Shown one piece after another: positions 34,601 to 43,579 of a DNA stretch of 64,000 nt. The stretch's first letter is position 1. Every line of letters starts with the position of its first letter. Origin of the DNA: CAWAHD01 sp963781785. GTDB taxonomy: Bacteria; Planctomycetota; Planctomycetia; Isosphaerales; Isosphaeraceae. The position numbers were made by a program, and so were the translations under genes. The notes under the pieces were generated by a model, which did no database searches, had not been told where the DNA came from, and was given only the letters and a program-made list of their open reading frames with translations. The DNA lies in contig CAWAHD010000002.1 in NCBI GenBank assembly GCA_963781785.1, positions 2,170,001 to 2,234,000 on the forward strand. The letters are read 5' to 3'.

Positions 34601-35485
34601 AACGCAAAGGCTGCCGGGAGTCTGGAAAAAATCCAGTCGGCAAGAACGGCGTTCGAACGCCTTCGCGAAGAATTCCCGGAAGTGCCGAATTATCGCGAGG
34701 AGCTCGCCAACGTCTGCACATTCCTGGGACGGCTCGACCAAGGCAAGGCGGGTCAAGCCGAGCTGGAACTGGCGCTGGGCCTTGCCAGCGAGCTTGCCGA
34801 CCGATTCCCGAATGTCCCCAAATACCGCATGCTCCCCGCTCGCGTCTGCCGCGCCTTGGCTGCAAATCTGCTCGCCCAGCGCGACGCGGCCGCGGCCGAA
34901 TCGTTTGCTCGCAAGTCGATCGCTCAGCTCGACCTGCTGAAAGCGCGCTATCCCAAGGTGCCCGAATACCTGAACGTGGCCCTCGGGCAAAGCTTCTACC
35001 AATGGGCCAGGACCCTGGCGCGAGATTTCGCCTCGGCGCGCTCGGCCATCAGGCAAGCCATGCTCTACCACCAGGCGGCACTGGATTTCAGCCCGGAGAG
35101 TCCCCGATATCGCGAGTCGCTCTGGGACGATTATGACTACGAAACTCGCATCCTGTTAGTACGCGCCAAGGTCGAGGCAGACGCTCAGGCGCGAGGCCGC
35201 CAGATCGAGGGTGCGGCCGAGGATGCGGAGCAGCTTCCAGGCGTCTTGCCCGATCGCAGCCGTAGTTATGTCTGGGGTGCGACGTTGCTCGTGAAATGCG
35301 CCCAAGCATCCGGCGAAGACGGGGGCAAGTACTTCGACCGCGCCGTGAAGGTTCTCAAGAAAGGCGTGGAGGATGGCGTCATCCGCGCAGCCGTGGATCT
35401 CGATGATCGCACCTTCGATCTCTTGAAGAGTCGAGACGATTTCCAGAGGCTTCGCCAATCCCTCAAACCGGCGGTTGGCGGCTGA
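31679..35485 (+). CDS. TIR - STAND NTPase - TM - TPR-like protein (1268 aa)
   Basis: Domains in order: TIR (residues 8-135; 'YDVFISYADADRAWVDGFL', 'SSSRILLVLSPAYFATD'); STAND/NACHT-type NTPase with 'PYPGMRAFTLDDGLPFFGRDRECEEL' leader, Walker A GGSGSGKSS (188-196), Walker B 'LLLVVDQFEEVF' (260-271) and 'LTVRADFYAEL'; winged-helix-like region with 'DIAHEALIRGWPQL'; a TM helix at about 632-655; coiled coil; then TPR-like helical repeats to the end. The position usually occupied by the TIR catalytic Glu (after S-x-x-Y) reads 'AAFVDLL', so NADase activity is doubtful. STAND proteins are ligand-triggered switches, often in defence or signalling. ATG 31679 overlaps the small upstream gene. Confidence 0.9.
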   Translation: MGPEHSLYDVFISYADADRAWVDGFLIDGLERAGVRCHREAAFAVGVPRLAEFENAVRSSSRILLVLSPAYFATDTAAFVDLLAQTYGLETATWPVIPLRLEPVKLPTRLAMLTLLDATDPDERERVLEKLSSLFQRPIPAAAASPTCPYPGMRAFTLDDGLPFFGRDRECEELLQHLRQSRFLTVIGGSGSGKSSLVFAGLVPRLRKTNLFGPGKWLVRSMRPGEQPVAELARALGADPGNPATAVADVLKADPEATRLLLVVDQFEEVFAPDPGKPEPAADATLTFHGGKVARPEGKSQKLCQALQGLLNVESVAVVLTVRADFYAELMGTPLWPQIKANRVDVGPLEEAGLRDAIYRPAETVGVYVESALVERLASDAIEARSQGILPLVQEVLVQLWEKLERRVLPLRAYAEFVLPRMAYGHHQDGQERTGLEIAIARHADGVLKRLEIANPGRVEIARRIFVRLVQFGEGRPDTRRQQSVAQLRAGNDPVHFEATLRALANNRLITLTADRETGRRRADIAHEALIRGWPQLQSWIEESRKAEEVRRKLERKSQEWIDAGTGTEGLLGTGGLAEAESFLAGPDGRDLPDNDPIRRLVRESAAEIHRAEIERESARQRELDHARQRVKILVRSAVVLGMLLVGLTGVTLFAIHARRQAKINQAEAEKQAQIAAVNQTKAEANEVEAQESLRVACKGLDDLLTQVADVDLAEIPQMESVRRLLLEKARSGYESLRRRATAENDSELGWLTARACGRLGDIDAMLGNFEAAERSYNEAIERLKEPRAESPNFLPHLRDLVRSRLGLGILFKELYRYQDAGDELRAADALRGRLEATGETDDHQMLAEIDYQRGVVLSKLQEQRGASPAQTTGPGGESERVYQRAIQAQTGLVQSSHGQPGQRAKLGRYLNNLGNLLAAGHRWDEAEKTFREVINVVADTESLPGSRWQHARATYNLGILPSLRTLNDREAAKNAKAAGSLEKIQSARTAFERLREEFPEVPNYREELANVCTFLGRLDQGKAGQAELELALGLASELADRFPNVPKYRMLPARVCRALAANLLAQRDAAAAESFARKSIAQLDLLKARYPKVPEYLNVALGQSFYQWARTLARDFASARSAIRQAMLYHQAALDFSPESPRYRESLWDDYDYETRILLVRAKVEADAQARGRQIEGAAEDAEQLPGVLPDRSRSYVWGATLLVKCAQASGEDGGKYFDRAVKVLKKGVEDGVIRAAVDLDDRTFDLLKSRDDFQRLRQSLKPAVGG

Positions 35486-35529
35486 TTGTCAGGTTGCGAA
35501 CGGTCGTGCTGACTGGCATTTCTGGGTGC

Positions 35530-35551
35530 CACTGGTCGTACCCGACCAGTG
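35530..35551. terminator. Bidirectional hairpin between convergent genes
   Basis: CACTGGTCG-TACC-CGACCAGTG is a perfect 9-bp stem between the end of the TIR-STAND gene and the end of the minus-strand gene at 35563. A T-rich stretch (TCTTCATTCT) follows on the plus strand. Confidence 0.55.
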
Positions 35552-35562
35552 TCTTCATTCTG

Positions 35563-37269
35563 TCAGCCACCGATCATCGGCACCGGTGATCGTGGGCGGC
35601 GCGTCCGGCCGAAGCGGAAATTGAAGAGGACGACGATCTCATAATCGAACGGACGTGGGCCCGTCACGGGCGTCACGACACCAAACGTGAACAGAGACCG
35701 CTCACCGATCAATGCGTTCAGGCCGTAGGTCAGGTTGACGATGTCGGGTGTCCCGGTCAGATCGAGCGGATTGTTATAGTCGCGGTGGGTGAGCGGATCA
35801 TTGACGTGCACCTCGAACGTGGGAACCAGGGCCGTCAAGAACCCGCTGGGTTCGGGGTTCCGGTACAGGTAATAGCCGATGCCCAGGTCGTTGTAGGCCA
35901 TCGTGACGTCGCGCACGCTGGTGGGGACATCGAGCGCAACGAAACCGTGCAGGAAGAATCGGTCGCGCCGCCAGAGGTAACCGATGAAGGGTTGCACCGT
36001 CGTGTCGTTCACACCGTTGACGTAGTTCGCTCCGGCGAACGTGTCGGGACCGGTGGCCGGTGTCACCGCCAGTCCGGCCGAGATCAGGCTCCCGGTCTCT
36101 CTGTTGATTTTGAGGATGGACTTCGCAAAGATCGTCAGGTTATTGAGCGATGTACTGCTGCCTCCCTGCTTGGCGAAATTCCCGCTGATGGCCGACTCGG
36201 CTGTGAGGTTGTCGAGTGGCAGTTGGATTCCCAGGGAGCTTTGACCTTCGTTGAACGTCTTCTCGAAGCCGAAGATATAACGGAAAGCCCGGAGTTCATC
36301 GACCGAAGACTGAAATCGCCGGTCCAGGACGCTGTTGAGGTTGCTGAAGTAGTTGAATGTGAAATAGACGCGATCCTGGGGCATCGGCGACTGGTTGTCG
36401 CTGATCTTGAAGGCATGGGTCGACGGGGCGAGCGAAGTGGCGTGATTGGGGCTGGGCGGCCTGGGTAGTGGGGTGGGAGGGAATGGCTGCGGGAGCGTCG
36501 CCTGATGGACAGTCTGGATCCGTTGGAATACGGTCAACGGGGACAGGTCTCCGAGCAAGGGAGGCGGCTCAAAGGTCTGCACGTCAAGCAGATCGTCGGC
36601 TGGTTCACTCTGTCCCGGGAAGAGAGTTGCTGCGCCATCGGTCGGGGGCAGAATTGCCGCGGTGAGACCCGGTTGAGCCGGCGTCGGCGCCGGACCCGGC
36701 AAAGCCGGCGTTGCCGGAGTGGCGGTCGCCCCTGGGAGCGGCTGCACCGCGGGTGGGCGACCGGTGCCCGCGGCCGGAGCCGAGGGTGCCGATGGCCGCG
36801 CGGAGCCCGGGCCGGCCGCGCCTTGGGCCGGACTGCCGGACGGAACCGGCCGAGTACCAGGCGCCGTAGAGGCCGGCCGTTGGGCCGGCACCTGAGCCAG
36901 CGCGGTGTTTTCGACAAGTTCTCCAAGGAGCGTCGCGTCCAGATAATCCGCCGTGATCGTCGCGGGATCACGGACGGCATTCGCGCCAGTTCCCTCGGCT
37001 TGAAGCCGCGCCGGGGGACTGACCGGAAGGATCGGCGATTGGACTTTTGCTGAGTCGACACGTGCTGACTGGCGATCCCGTGGCGCAGGATTGGCCGGTT
37101 GGATTCGAGCACCCGTGCGAGAGAGCCACCAATCACGAAGCCGCGAGCGTATTCCAGGACGTCTGGCGCCGGCATCAGACCCTCGCGGCGGCTCATCACC
37201 CGAGGTTTGGCTGCAAGTCGATAGCAAGATGAGACATGCGGCGACTAACCGGGAGTTCGCTCTCACCAT
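35563..37269 (-). CDS. Exported, Pro/Ala-rich protein with outer-membrane beta-barrel-like C-terminus
   Basis: 568 residues from ATG 37269, preceded by GGGAGG. 'MVRANSRLVAACLILLSTCSQTSGDEPP' is a signal peptide. Residues ~90-270 are Pro/Ala/Gly-rich and probably disordered. From about residue 285 the sequence alternates as in a barrel: 'DRVYFTFNYFSNLNSVLDRRFQ', 'FRYIFGFEKTFNEGQSSLGIQLPL', 'LTIFAKSILKI', 'LISAGLAVTPATGP', 'VQPFIGYLWRRDRFFLHGFVALDVPT', ending 'PRPFDYEIVVLFNFRFG'. The aromatic last strand is typical of outer-membrane proteins. Porin-like transport or surface display is an inference; no family name is claimed. Confidence 0.75.
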   Translation of the reverse strand: MVRANSRLVAACLILLSTCSQTSGDEPPRGSDAGARRPGIRSRLRDWWLSRTGARIQPANPAPRDRQSARVDSAKVQSPILPVSPPARLQAEGTGANAVRDPATITADYLDATLLGELVENTALAQVPAQRPASTAPGTRPVPSGSPAQGAAGPGSARPSAPSAPAAGTGRPPAVQPLPGATATPATPALPGPAPTPAQPGLTAAILPPTDGAATLFPGQSEPADDLLDVQTFEPPPLLGDLSPLTVFQRIQTVHQATLPQPFPPTPLPRPPSPNHATSLAPSTHAFKISDNQSPMPQDRVYFTFNYFSNLNSVLDRRFQSSVDELRAFRYIFGFEKTFNEGQSSLGIQLPLDNLTAESAISGNFAKQGGSSTSLNNLTIFAKSILKINRETGSLISAGLAVTPATGPDTFAGANYVNGVNDTTVQPFIGYLWRRDRFFLHGFVALDVPTSVRDVTMAYNDLGIGYYLYRNPEPSGFLTALVPTFEVHVNDPLTHRDYNNPLDLTGTPDIVNLTYGLNALIGERSLFTFGVVTPVTGPRPFDYEIVVLFNFRFGRTRRPRSPVPMIGG

Positions 37270-37832
37270 GGACCTCCCTATATAAGGTGTTATCGACTTT
37301 TTCGTCTGCAAGGTTTGGTCTGATTTTGAGGATTTTCCCAGTTAACGAAGATGGAACGACGACTGATTCAAATGCGGCGGTGTCATGCGAACGATCTGGC
37401 CAAGACCGTGGTACGCTTCGATCGCCCGACGAATGGGTCGATTTGCAGTCCACCGGCCCGATCGGTTTCTTACCGTGACGCTGGGATCTCGGGTATGATT
37501 GATCTGGCGCTCTTCTTCCGAAACAGCGCCGTCAGGCTGGGCTGATGAAAAGTCGGCGTTAGCCGTCCCGGCCGGACGGGCTTGACGGCGGTGTTTTTGT
37601 TGTGCGCGATCGAACGAGGGCGCGAGACCAGAACCCTTTCCCCCCCTTGCGAAGGGGGGGCCAGGGGGGGTGGGGCCAGAGCCTTGGACATCGAAGAACA
37701 AAATGCGCGCGACGGCCTTGTGACTGGCGATGTCGCGACCACCCCCCCTAACCCCCCCTTCGCAAGGGGGGAAAAAAGCGCAACGAAATCGGGGGGAACG
37801 CGCGGCTTGCCAAAGTCCGATCGAAACGACCT
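37270..37832. repeat. Divergent intergenic region with an inverted pair of C6-TTGCGAA-G7 elements
   Basis: 37638-37680 contains CCCCCCTTGCGAAGGGGGG then CCAGGGGGGGTGG; 37736-37776 holds the inverse, ACCACCCCCCCTAACC, CCCCCTTCGCAAGGGGGG. The two face each other across ~60 bp. Each half can form its own GC-rich stem. Related sequence appears at 61619-61650 and 62012-62041. The rest of the stretch shows no gene. Confidence 0.65.
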
Positions 37833-40800
37833 ATGCCCAGACCCTCCCGATCTCACCGCTCTGCAATGCCCCGACGCACACGGCGGCCGAGTCTCCGTGT
37901 CGAGCTCCTGGAAAATCGGCGGCTGTTATCGACGTTGTTCGTCGTGAAGAACACATGCGACAGCGGAACGGACAGCCTCCGCGCGGCGATCTGGAATGCC
38001 AATGCCGCCACAGGTTCAAACACCATCAGCTTCGACATCGGCAGTGGCGGCGCCGCAACGATCAGCCCGCTTTCGCCGTTGCCGCAGATCACGAACCCTG
38101 TGGTCATTGACGGCACGCCGCCGGGATACACCGGCAAGCCGTTCATCGAAATCGACGGCACGAACGCCGGCACCGGCTCCGACGGACTGGTCCTCGCCAC
38201 GGGGTCCGCCGGGAGCACGATCGAGGGACTGAGCATCCACCTTTTCAGCGGCAACGGAATCAATATCACAACTAATTCGAATTTGGTTGAAAGTAACACC
38301 TTGGAATTTAATGGAACGGGAGTCGAGGTCGATGTAGGACCATCGGATAACCCCGTGATGGACAACATCATTGGCGGGTCGTCCACGGACGGCGCCGGCA
38401 ACACCATCGAGAACAATAGCAAGGAAGGGATCGAGATGACGCTCGGCGCCCGTATGAACGCGGTCGAGGGCAACACCATTGAAGCCAACGGTGGCAACGG
38501 CGTCGAGATTTCCAACGGGTCGAACAACGTGATCGGCGGTGCGGTGACGGGCGGATATTCCATCTGGTCGAACTCCATCTGGTTGAACGCCGGCAACGGT
38601 GTGCTGATCTCCGGTCTTTTCACCAGCGGCAATGTGGTGGAGGGTAACCTTATTGGCACCGACGGAACCTACGGTTACGCGAACGAAAATGGCGTCGTCA
38701 TATCGGGCACATCGAATACGATGGGCGGAACGACGGTCGCGCAGAACATCATCTCGGCGAATACTCAGGATGGCATCGTGATCACAGGGAATAGCAACGT
38801 GGTGCAGGGTAACTTGATCGGCACCGACTCGTCCGGCGAGAAGGCGCTTGCCAACGGTGGCAACGGCATCGCGATCGACGCTGGCACCTCCAATCTGATC
38901 GGCGGGACGGCGACTGCGGACCGCAACATCATCTCAGGGAACGTGGGTGACGGCATCCTTCTGTCCGCCGGCGCTCTGAATAATCAAGTCGAAGGAAACT
39001 TTATCGGCGCGGACTCAAGCGGCACCGTGGCGGTTTCCAACGATGGCGACGGCATCGAGGTCAACTCCAGCTCGAGCAATAGGATCGGCGTTGCCCTGGA
39101 CGCAGGCGGAAACGTGATCCCTGGAACCGGAAACTTGATCTTTGAAAACGGTGGCCAGGGCATCCTGATCACCAACGGCGGCGGCAGTAACGTGGTGAGC
39201 GGGAATACCCTTGAGTACAACGGTGACAACGGCATCTGGATCTTCAAACCGGCTGGGCCCAATACAATCGGTGGGACCCTGGGCAATACCATCACCGGGA
39301 ACGTGGGGAATGGCGTGCTGATCAGTGCCACATCGGCGCAGAGCATCGTGGAGGGTAATGAGATTTCGGCAAACGGCAGCAACGGTATCGAGCTCGAGCA
39401 AGTCTCTCTGAATTCGATCTCGGAGAGGACCACTGTCGAGGCGAACATCCTGCCCGGCAACTACGGGGACGACGTACGGATCCAATCGTCGGTCGGTATT
39501 CTGTTCGAGGGCAATCACCTGTCCGGCGGCTCAAATAGCGGCTCTGGAAGCGGCTTCGAGCTCGCTGGCTCAAGCTATGAAAACATAATCGGTGGCACGA
39601 CGCCCGCAACCGGCAATTCGATCATGGGTTTACTGGGAGATGGCGTCGCGATCGACGCTTCAGCGAACAACAACTTCGTTGAGGGTAACCAGATCACCGG
39701 TAACGGAGTGGGCGTGGAATTGATTGATGATCTCGACGACATGATCGGGGGTACATCCGACGGCGCCGGCAACACAATCTCGGGGAATACGAGCGCCGGC
39801 ATCGACATCTACGCAGGCGCGACAGGGGATCAGGTGCTGCAGAACGTCATCTCGGGGAATTCTGGCGACGGGATCAGTCTCACCGGCGGCGCGAACATGG
39901 ATCAGGTGTTGGGCAACGAGATCGGCACCAATAGAGCCGGCTCGGGCCCGCTGCCCAACGGCGGTAGCGGCGTGTATCTTGCGAATGCGACGAACAACAC
40001 GATTGGAGGAATCGGGGCTGGCGGCCGAAACGTCATTTCGGGAAATAGCTTGAGCGGAATCACTCTCGAGGCCGGAGCGACCATGAACCAGGTCGTGGGC
40101 AACTTTATCGGCACCGATTCGTCCGGCATGAATTCACTGAAGAACGGTGTGGATGGCGTCGACCTGGACCAGGCAACGGGGGATACCATCGGCGGGTCAG
40201 CCGAAGGCGCTGGGAACGTCATTTCCGGGAACGCGGCCAGCGGCATCAGTTTCACCGCAGGCGCGTCCGGCAACCAGGTCCTCGGCAATTTGATCGGCAC
40301 GAACAAATTGGGAAAGACATCTCTCTCCAACGCCGGCGATGGTGTGTACCTCGCGAGTGTGACCGGAAACACGATCGGCGGGACGACAAATTGCGACCGC
40401 AACGTCATCTCGGGAAACGGGCTGAGCGGGATCGATCTGGCCACGGCCGCCAACGGCAACCTTGTGATGGGTAACTATATCGGCACCGACGTATACGGCG
40501 AATCTGCCGTGGGCAACACCGACGGAATCTCGATCAGCGCAGCCACGGGCAACAGTGTTGGCGGGACCGCTTCCGATGCCGCCAACGTGATTTCCGGCAA
40601 CACCTCAATCGGCATCCAGATCGCGAACAGCCTCGCGAGTGGCAACCTGGTCATGGGCAACCTGATCGGCATCGACAAGGATGGTACTCACGTGCTCACC
40701 CACCCCGATGCGACGAGCGGGTTTCCCGTCGGGATCCTCATCAACGATTCGCCAGGGAACGTGATCGGCGGGACGATGACCGGTGCGGGTAACGTCATCT

Positions 40801-41516
40801 CGGGCTTCGGTGTGGCCGTCAATATCTCCTCCTTCAATGCGTCGGGCAACGCGATCGAACGCAACCAGATCGGTACCGCTCTGAACGGGGTCGTGCTGAC
40901 CAATTCGAACGTGATAGGCATCTACATCAATGGTGCGGGCTACAATCTCGTGGGAGGGGGCACAAGCGCGGCTGGAAACACCATCATGGGGTACACCGAC
41001 TATGGCGTCTACCTCTTCGGCTCCCAATCCATGGGCAATGTCGTCGAGGGAAACCGGATCGGCCAGCCCGTGACACCGAAGAAGCTGGCTGCGAAACATC
41101 CAGCGCAGCAGTTAGCCGGGATCGGCGTCCAGGGCGCTTCCTCGAATTTGATCGGGGGCGCGACGAGTGCGATGGGCAATACGATCCTGGGCAACGCGGA
41201 CGCTGGGGTTTACATCTTCGGGAAAGCGAATTCGGCGTCGGACAACAAAATCCAGAACAACTTGTTTGATAACAACGCCTACGGCATCTTGTTGTACAAT
41301 GCAGCGAACAACGGCCAGTATTTCACGCTCCAGCGGACCAATCAATTCAAAAAGAACCCCATCGCGGATATCCGCGAGTTCACGGGGCCCGTACCGAAAG
41401 GGCCCCGATCTTCCAGGAAGACCACAACAAGCAGCCGGGAGCATGTCCATCGCGACGTTCGCACCGACCTACCGCGGCATCATTCGCCCCAATCGCGGGA
41501 TGGGACCGCGCATTGA
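37833..41516 (+). CDS. Large exported right-handed beta-helix (NosD/pectate-lyase-like) protein
   Basis: 1227 residues. The N-terminus has the planctomycete LEPR-XLL-like motif 'LRVELLENRRLLS' (start may be ATG 37833 or 37866), thought to act in export or surface sorting. Then follow 'VKNTCDSGTDSLRAAIWNANA', a standard beta-helix opening, and roughly fifteen imperfect repeats of 60-70 residues with the pattern 'G-N-x-I-G-T-x-x-x-G ... G-V-x-I-x-x-A-x-x-N-x-I-G-G-T ... G-N-V-I-S-G-N'. There is no catalytic motif. The last ~45 residues ('PVPKGPRSSRKTTTSSREHVHR') are unlike the rest, so the C-terminus may be altered by a frameshift. A structural or adhesive surface role is inferred. Confidence 0.85.
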   Translation: MPRPSRSHRSAMPRRTRRPSLRVELLENRRLLSTLFVVKNTCDSGTDSLRAAIWNANAATGSNTISFDIGSGGAATISPLSPLPQITNPVVIDGTPPGYTGKPFIEIDGTNAGTGSDGLVLATGSAGSTIEGLSIHLFSGNGINITTNSNLVESNTLEFNGTGVEVDVGPSDNPVMDNIIGGSSTDGAGNTIENNSKEGIEMTLGARMNAVEGNTIEANGGNGVEISNGSNNVIGGAVTGGYSIWSNSIWLNAGNGVLISGLFTSGNVVEGNLIGTDGTYGYANENGVVISGTSNTMGGTTVAQNIISANTQDGIVITGNSNVVQGNLIGTDSSGEKALANGGNGIAIDAGTSNLIGGTATADRNIISGNVGDGILLSAGALNNQVEGNFIGADSSGTVAVSNDGDGIEVNSSSSNRIGVALDAGGNVIPGTGNLIFENGGQGILITNGGGSNVVSGNTLEYNGDNGIWIFKPAGPNTIGGTLGNTITGNVGNGVLISATSAQSIVEGNEISANGSNGIELEQVSLNSISERTTVEANILPGNYGDDVRIQSSVGILFEGNHLSGGSNSGSGSGFELAGSSYENIIGGTTPATGNSIMGLLGDGVAIDASANNNFVEGNQITGNGVGVELIDDLDDMIGGTSDGAGNTISGNTSAGIDIYAGATGDQVLQNVISGNSGDGISLTGGANMDQVLGNEIGTNRAGSGPLPNGGSGVYLANATNNTIGGIGAGGRNVISGNSLSGITLEAGATMNQVVGNFIGTDSSGMNSLKNGVDGVDLDQATGDTIGGSAEGAGNVISGNAASGISFTAGASGNQVLGNLIGTNKLGKTSLSNAGDGVYLASVTGNTIGGTTNCDRNVISGNGLSGIDLATAANGNLVMGNYIGTDVYGESAVGNTDGISISAATGNSVGGTASDAANVISGNTSIGIQIANSLASGNLVMGNLIGIDKDGTHVLTHPDATSGFPVGILINDSPGNVIGGTMTGAGNVISGFGVAVNISSFNASGNAIERNQIGTALNGVVLTNSNVIGIYINGAGYNLVGGGTSAAGNTIMGYTDYGVYLFGSQSMGNVVEGNRIGQPVTPKKLAAKHPAQQLAGIGVQGASSNLIGGATSAMGNTILGNADAGVYIFGKANSASDNKIQNNLFDNNAYGILLYNAANNGQYFTLQRTNQFKKNPIADIREFTGPVPKGPRSSRKTTTSSREHVHRDVRTDLPRHHSPQSRDGTAH

Positions 41517-43579
41517 TTCGAAGCCAGTATTGAGCGGCTGGTCAGGGCGGGTCGGTGATCGATCGTGCCGTCTCCTTCGTTGTTGGGCGCGACTCCCCGG
41601 CCTCCGGCCGTGGGCTCGCCGACCCCGCCCAAGGCGCGACCGAACGTCAGCTCGAGTAACGAACGCGAACTCGGGACGGGAAATCGCTCACAACGTCCGG
41701 GGTGATCTGAGGTCCAGACACCCGTAACTCCTGCAATCGGGGGAGCCGGGCGAGGCTGCGCCAGGCCGGTATTTGTCACACCCCTACACCCGTCCAGCGT
41801 GATCCGCTCGAGGGAATCGACGTGCGACAGCAGCTCCGGAGTCCGGTCAGTGATCCGGGTATAGCTCGCGAAGTAGGACTTGAGCTGCGGCAGTAACACG
41901 GCGTGCTCGGTCGCAGCGTCGGTTGTCTCCCGGCAATACATGAGAATCAGTGACTCAAGCTCCTCGCAGCGCGCGATGTGGCGATAGCCCTCATCGGGTA
42001 CGTCCATCGGCATGAGCTCCCGGAGCGCCGGGAACCTGGGAAGCTCGGCGATGCCCGCATCCGCTACGTTCTTGCAGCTTACGGACAACCCGCGCAGGGC
42101 CGGCATCTTTGCGAGTGCCGCGAACCCGCGAGTTCGCAGATTGTGGCAGCGACGGCCCCAGATAAACTCGATCGGTCGGGACTCACTCAGCGCGACGAAC
42201 CCGTCGTCACCGGCGACGGTATCCTGGCAGCCGAGGAAGCGGAGTCTGGGCATTTGGGCGATGTACGGCATGGCGTCGTCGGTCGCATCGAAGGCGAGCC
42301 AGCCAAGGTTTGGCAACCCAACGAGCGGCGCCAATCCCGCCGCGGTGATGCCGAGCTCGGACGCACCCAGGTTCAAGGCGAAGAGGCCACAAAGGCCCTC
42401 GAGCTGCGTCATTCCGCGATCCGTGAACGGACCGCGCAACAAGAGGTAGTTTGGGCCGGCGTTGTAGCTCAAGAGACCCATCGTCGGTTGGCCTCCATGC
42501 CAGCTCTTGAAGATCGGTATCTCGTGGAGCAACGCGAGACCGGTGTCGGTGACCGCGTTGCCGGTTCTGAGTTGACACAACCGCGCTTTTCCAGCGAGTG
42601 CACGGAGGGCACCGTTGCCGCACGAGGTGCCCTGGAGGTCAACGTTTTTGAGGCGGTCGCATCCCGACAGATTCGTGACCCCGGCGTCCGTGACCCTCGT
42701 CCAGGCCAATGAGACCGTCTCCAGGTCGGGCAGCGCCCGCAGGACGTCGAGTCCCTGATCCGTGATACTGGTGCCGCTCAGGTCGAGGTATCGCAGCCGT
42801 GACATCCGCGTCAGGTGACACAAACCGCCGTCGGTCACGCTGCGAGACCCGCCGAGCTTGAGCGCGGTGATGTGTTCGATGCCCGACACGTCCTGGATCA
42901 TCGCATCGGTCATCTGGCCCGCGGCGTCGATGCCGGTGGCGTTGCGCTCGTTCAGGCGGGAAACGACGGCGCTCCAGTTGCGCGAATTCCACGCTGGTGA
43001 CTCATCACCGACCGCCTCGGCGGCGAAGAGCCCGATGGGCTTTGTCTTGATGAGCGACGGCTGCACCGGCACGGTCGTATAGAACATCACGAGAGCGTCC
43101 CAGCGCAAGAATCCGTGTTCCCGCGCGACGAGGTAACGGGCGTCGTCGAGGGTGATCTCATCGTTCTGAGCGCCGGCGCCTGCGTGTCGGCCGAGGTCGA
43201 GTTGCACGTAGGTTCGCATCGCCTGGTGGTTCCGACGGTGCCAGGTGAGCGCCCAGTGACGTTCCATCGCCGCGGGGGTCCCCGTGTGATACGCCTCGAG
43301 GAGCGCTTCGGCCATTTCCTCGAACTGTCTCAGCGCTTTGGTGGTTTCTTCGGCGTCTCTTGTCAGCCTGTGCTTGAGCTCCGTCCAGCCGGGGAATCCG
43401 TGCTCCCGTGCCAGCGCATACTGGACATCTCGCAAGGTCGGCTGCGCGGGCGGGTGCGGAACCGCTCGCTCGAAGCGGGTCCGTGCGTCGGGGATATTGC
43501 GGCGCAGTTCATCAAGCCAGCGCTTGGCTTCCTTCTTGAGACTCTCGAGGCTGCGCCGGCGTGCAAACTTGTCGCTCAT
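41480..43579 (-). CDS. Leucine-rich-repeat protein, C-terminus probably frameshifted
   Basis: 699 residues as it stands, from ATG 43579. The N-terminus 'SLESLKKEAKRWLDELRR ... LRDVQYALAREHGFPGWTELKHRL' and a second 'DARYLVAREHGFLRWDAL' are the helical modules typical of planctomycete ankyrin/LRR proteins. Then come ~14 LRRs of the 'L-x-x-L-x-L-x-x-T-x-I-T-D-x-G-L' class. After 'GCRGVTNTGLAQ' the frame turns to Pro/Arg-rich sequence, while the next frame continues perfectly: 'LARLPRLQELRVSGPQITPD', ending 'RVRVRYSS' with a stop at 41647. One extra base near 41755 explains this. The intended gene is 41647-43579; the stretch to 41480 is readthrough. Confidence 0.85.
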   Translation of the reverse strand: MSDKFARRRSLESLKKEAKRWLDELRRNIPDARTRFERAVPHPPAQPTLRDVQYALAREHGFPGWTELKHRLTRDAEETTKALRQFEEMAEALLEAYHTGTPAAMERHWALTWHRRNHQAMRTYVQLDLGRHAGAGAQNDEITLDDARYLVAREHGFLRWDALVMFYTTVPVQPSLIKTKPIGLFAAEAVGDESPAWNSRNWSAVVSRLNERNATGIDAAGQMTDAMIQDVSGIEHITALKLGGSRSVTDGGLCHLTRMSRLRYLDLSGTSITDQGLDVLRALPDLETVSLAWTRVTDAGVTNLSGCDRLKNVDLQGTSCGNGALRALAGKARLCQLRTGNAVTDTGLALLHEIPIFKSWHGGQPTMGLLSYNAGPNYLLLRGPFTDRGMTQLEGLCGLFALNLGASELGITAAGLAPLVGLPNLGWLAFDATDDAMPYIAQMPRLRFLGCQDTVAGDDGFVALSESRPIEFIWGRRCHNLRTRGFAALAKMPALRGLSVSCKNVADAGIAELPRFPALRELMPMDVPDEGYRHIARCEELESLILMYCRETTDAATEHAVLLPQLKSYFASYTRITDRTPELLSHVDSLERITLDGCRGVTNTGLAQPRPAPPIAGVTGVWTSDHPGRCERFPVPSSRSLLELTFGRALGGVGEPTAGGRGVAPNNEGDGTIDHRPALTSRSILASNQCAVPSRDWGE

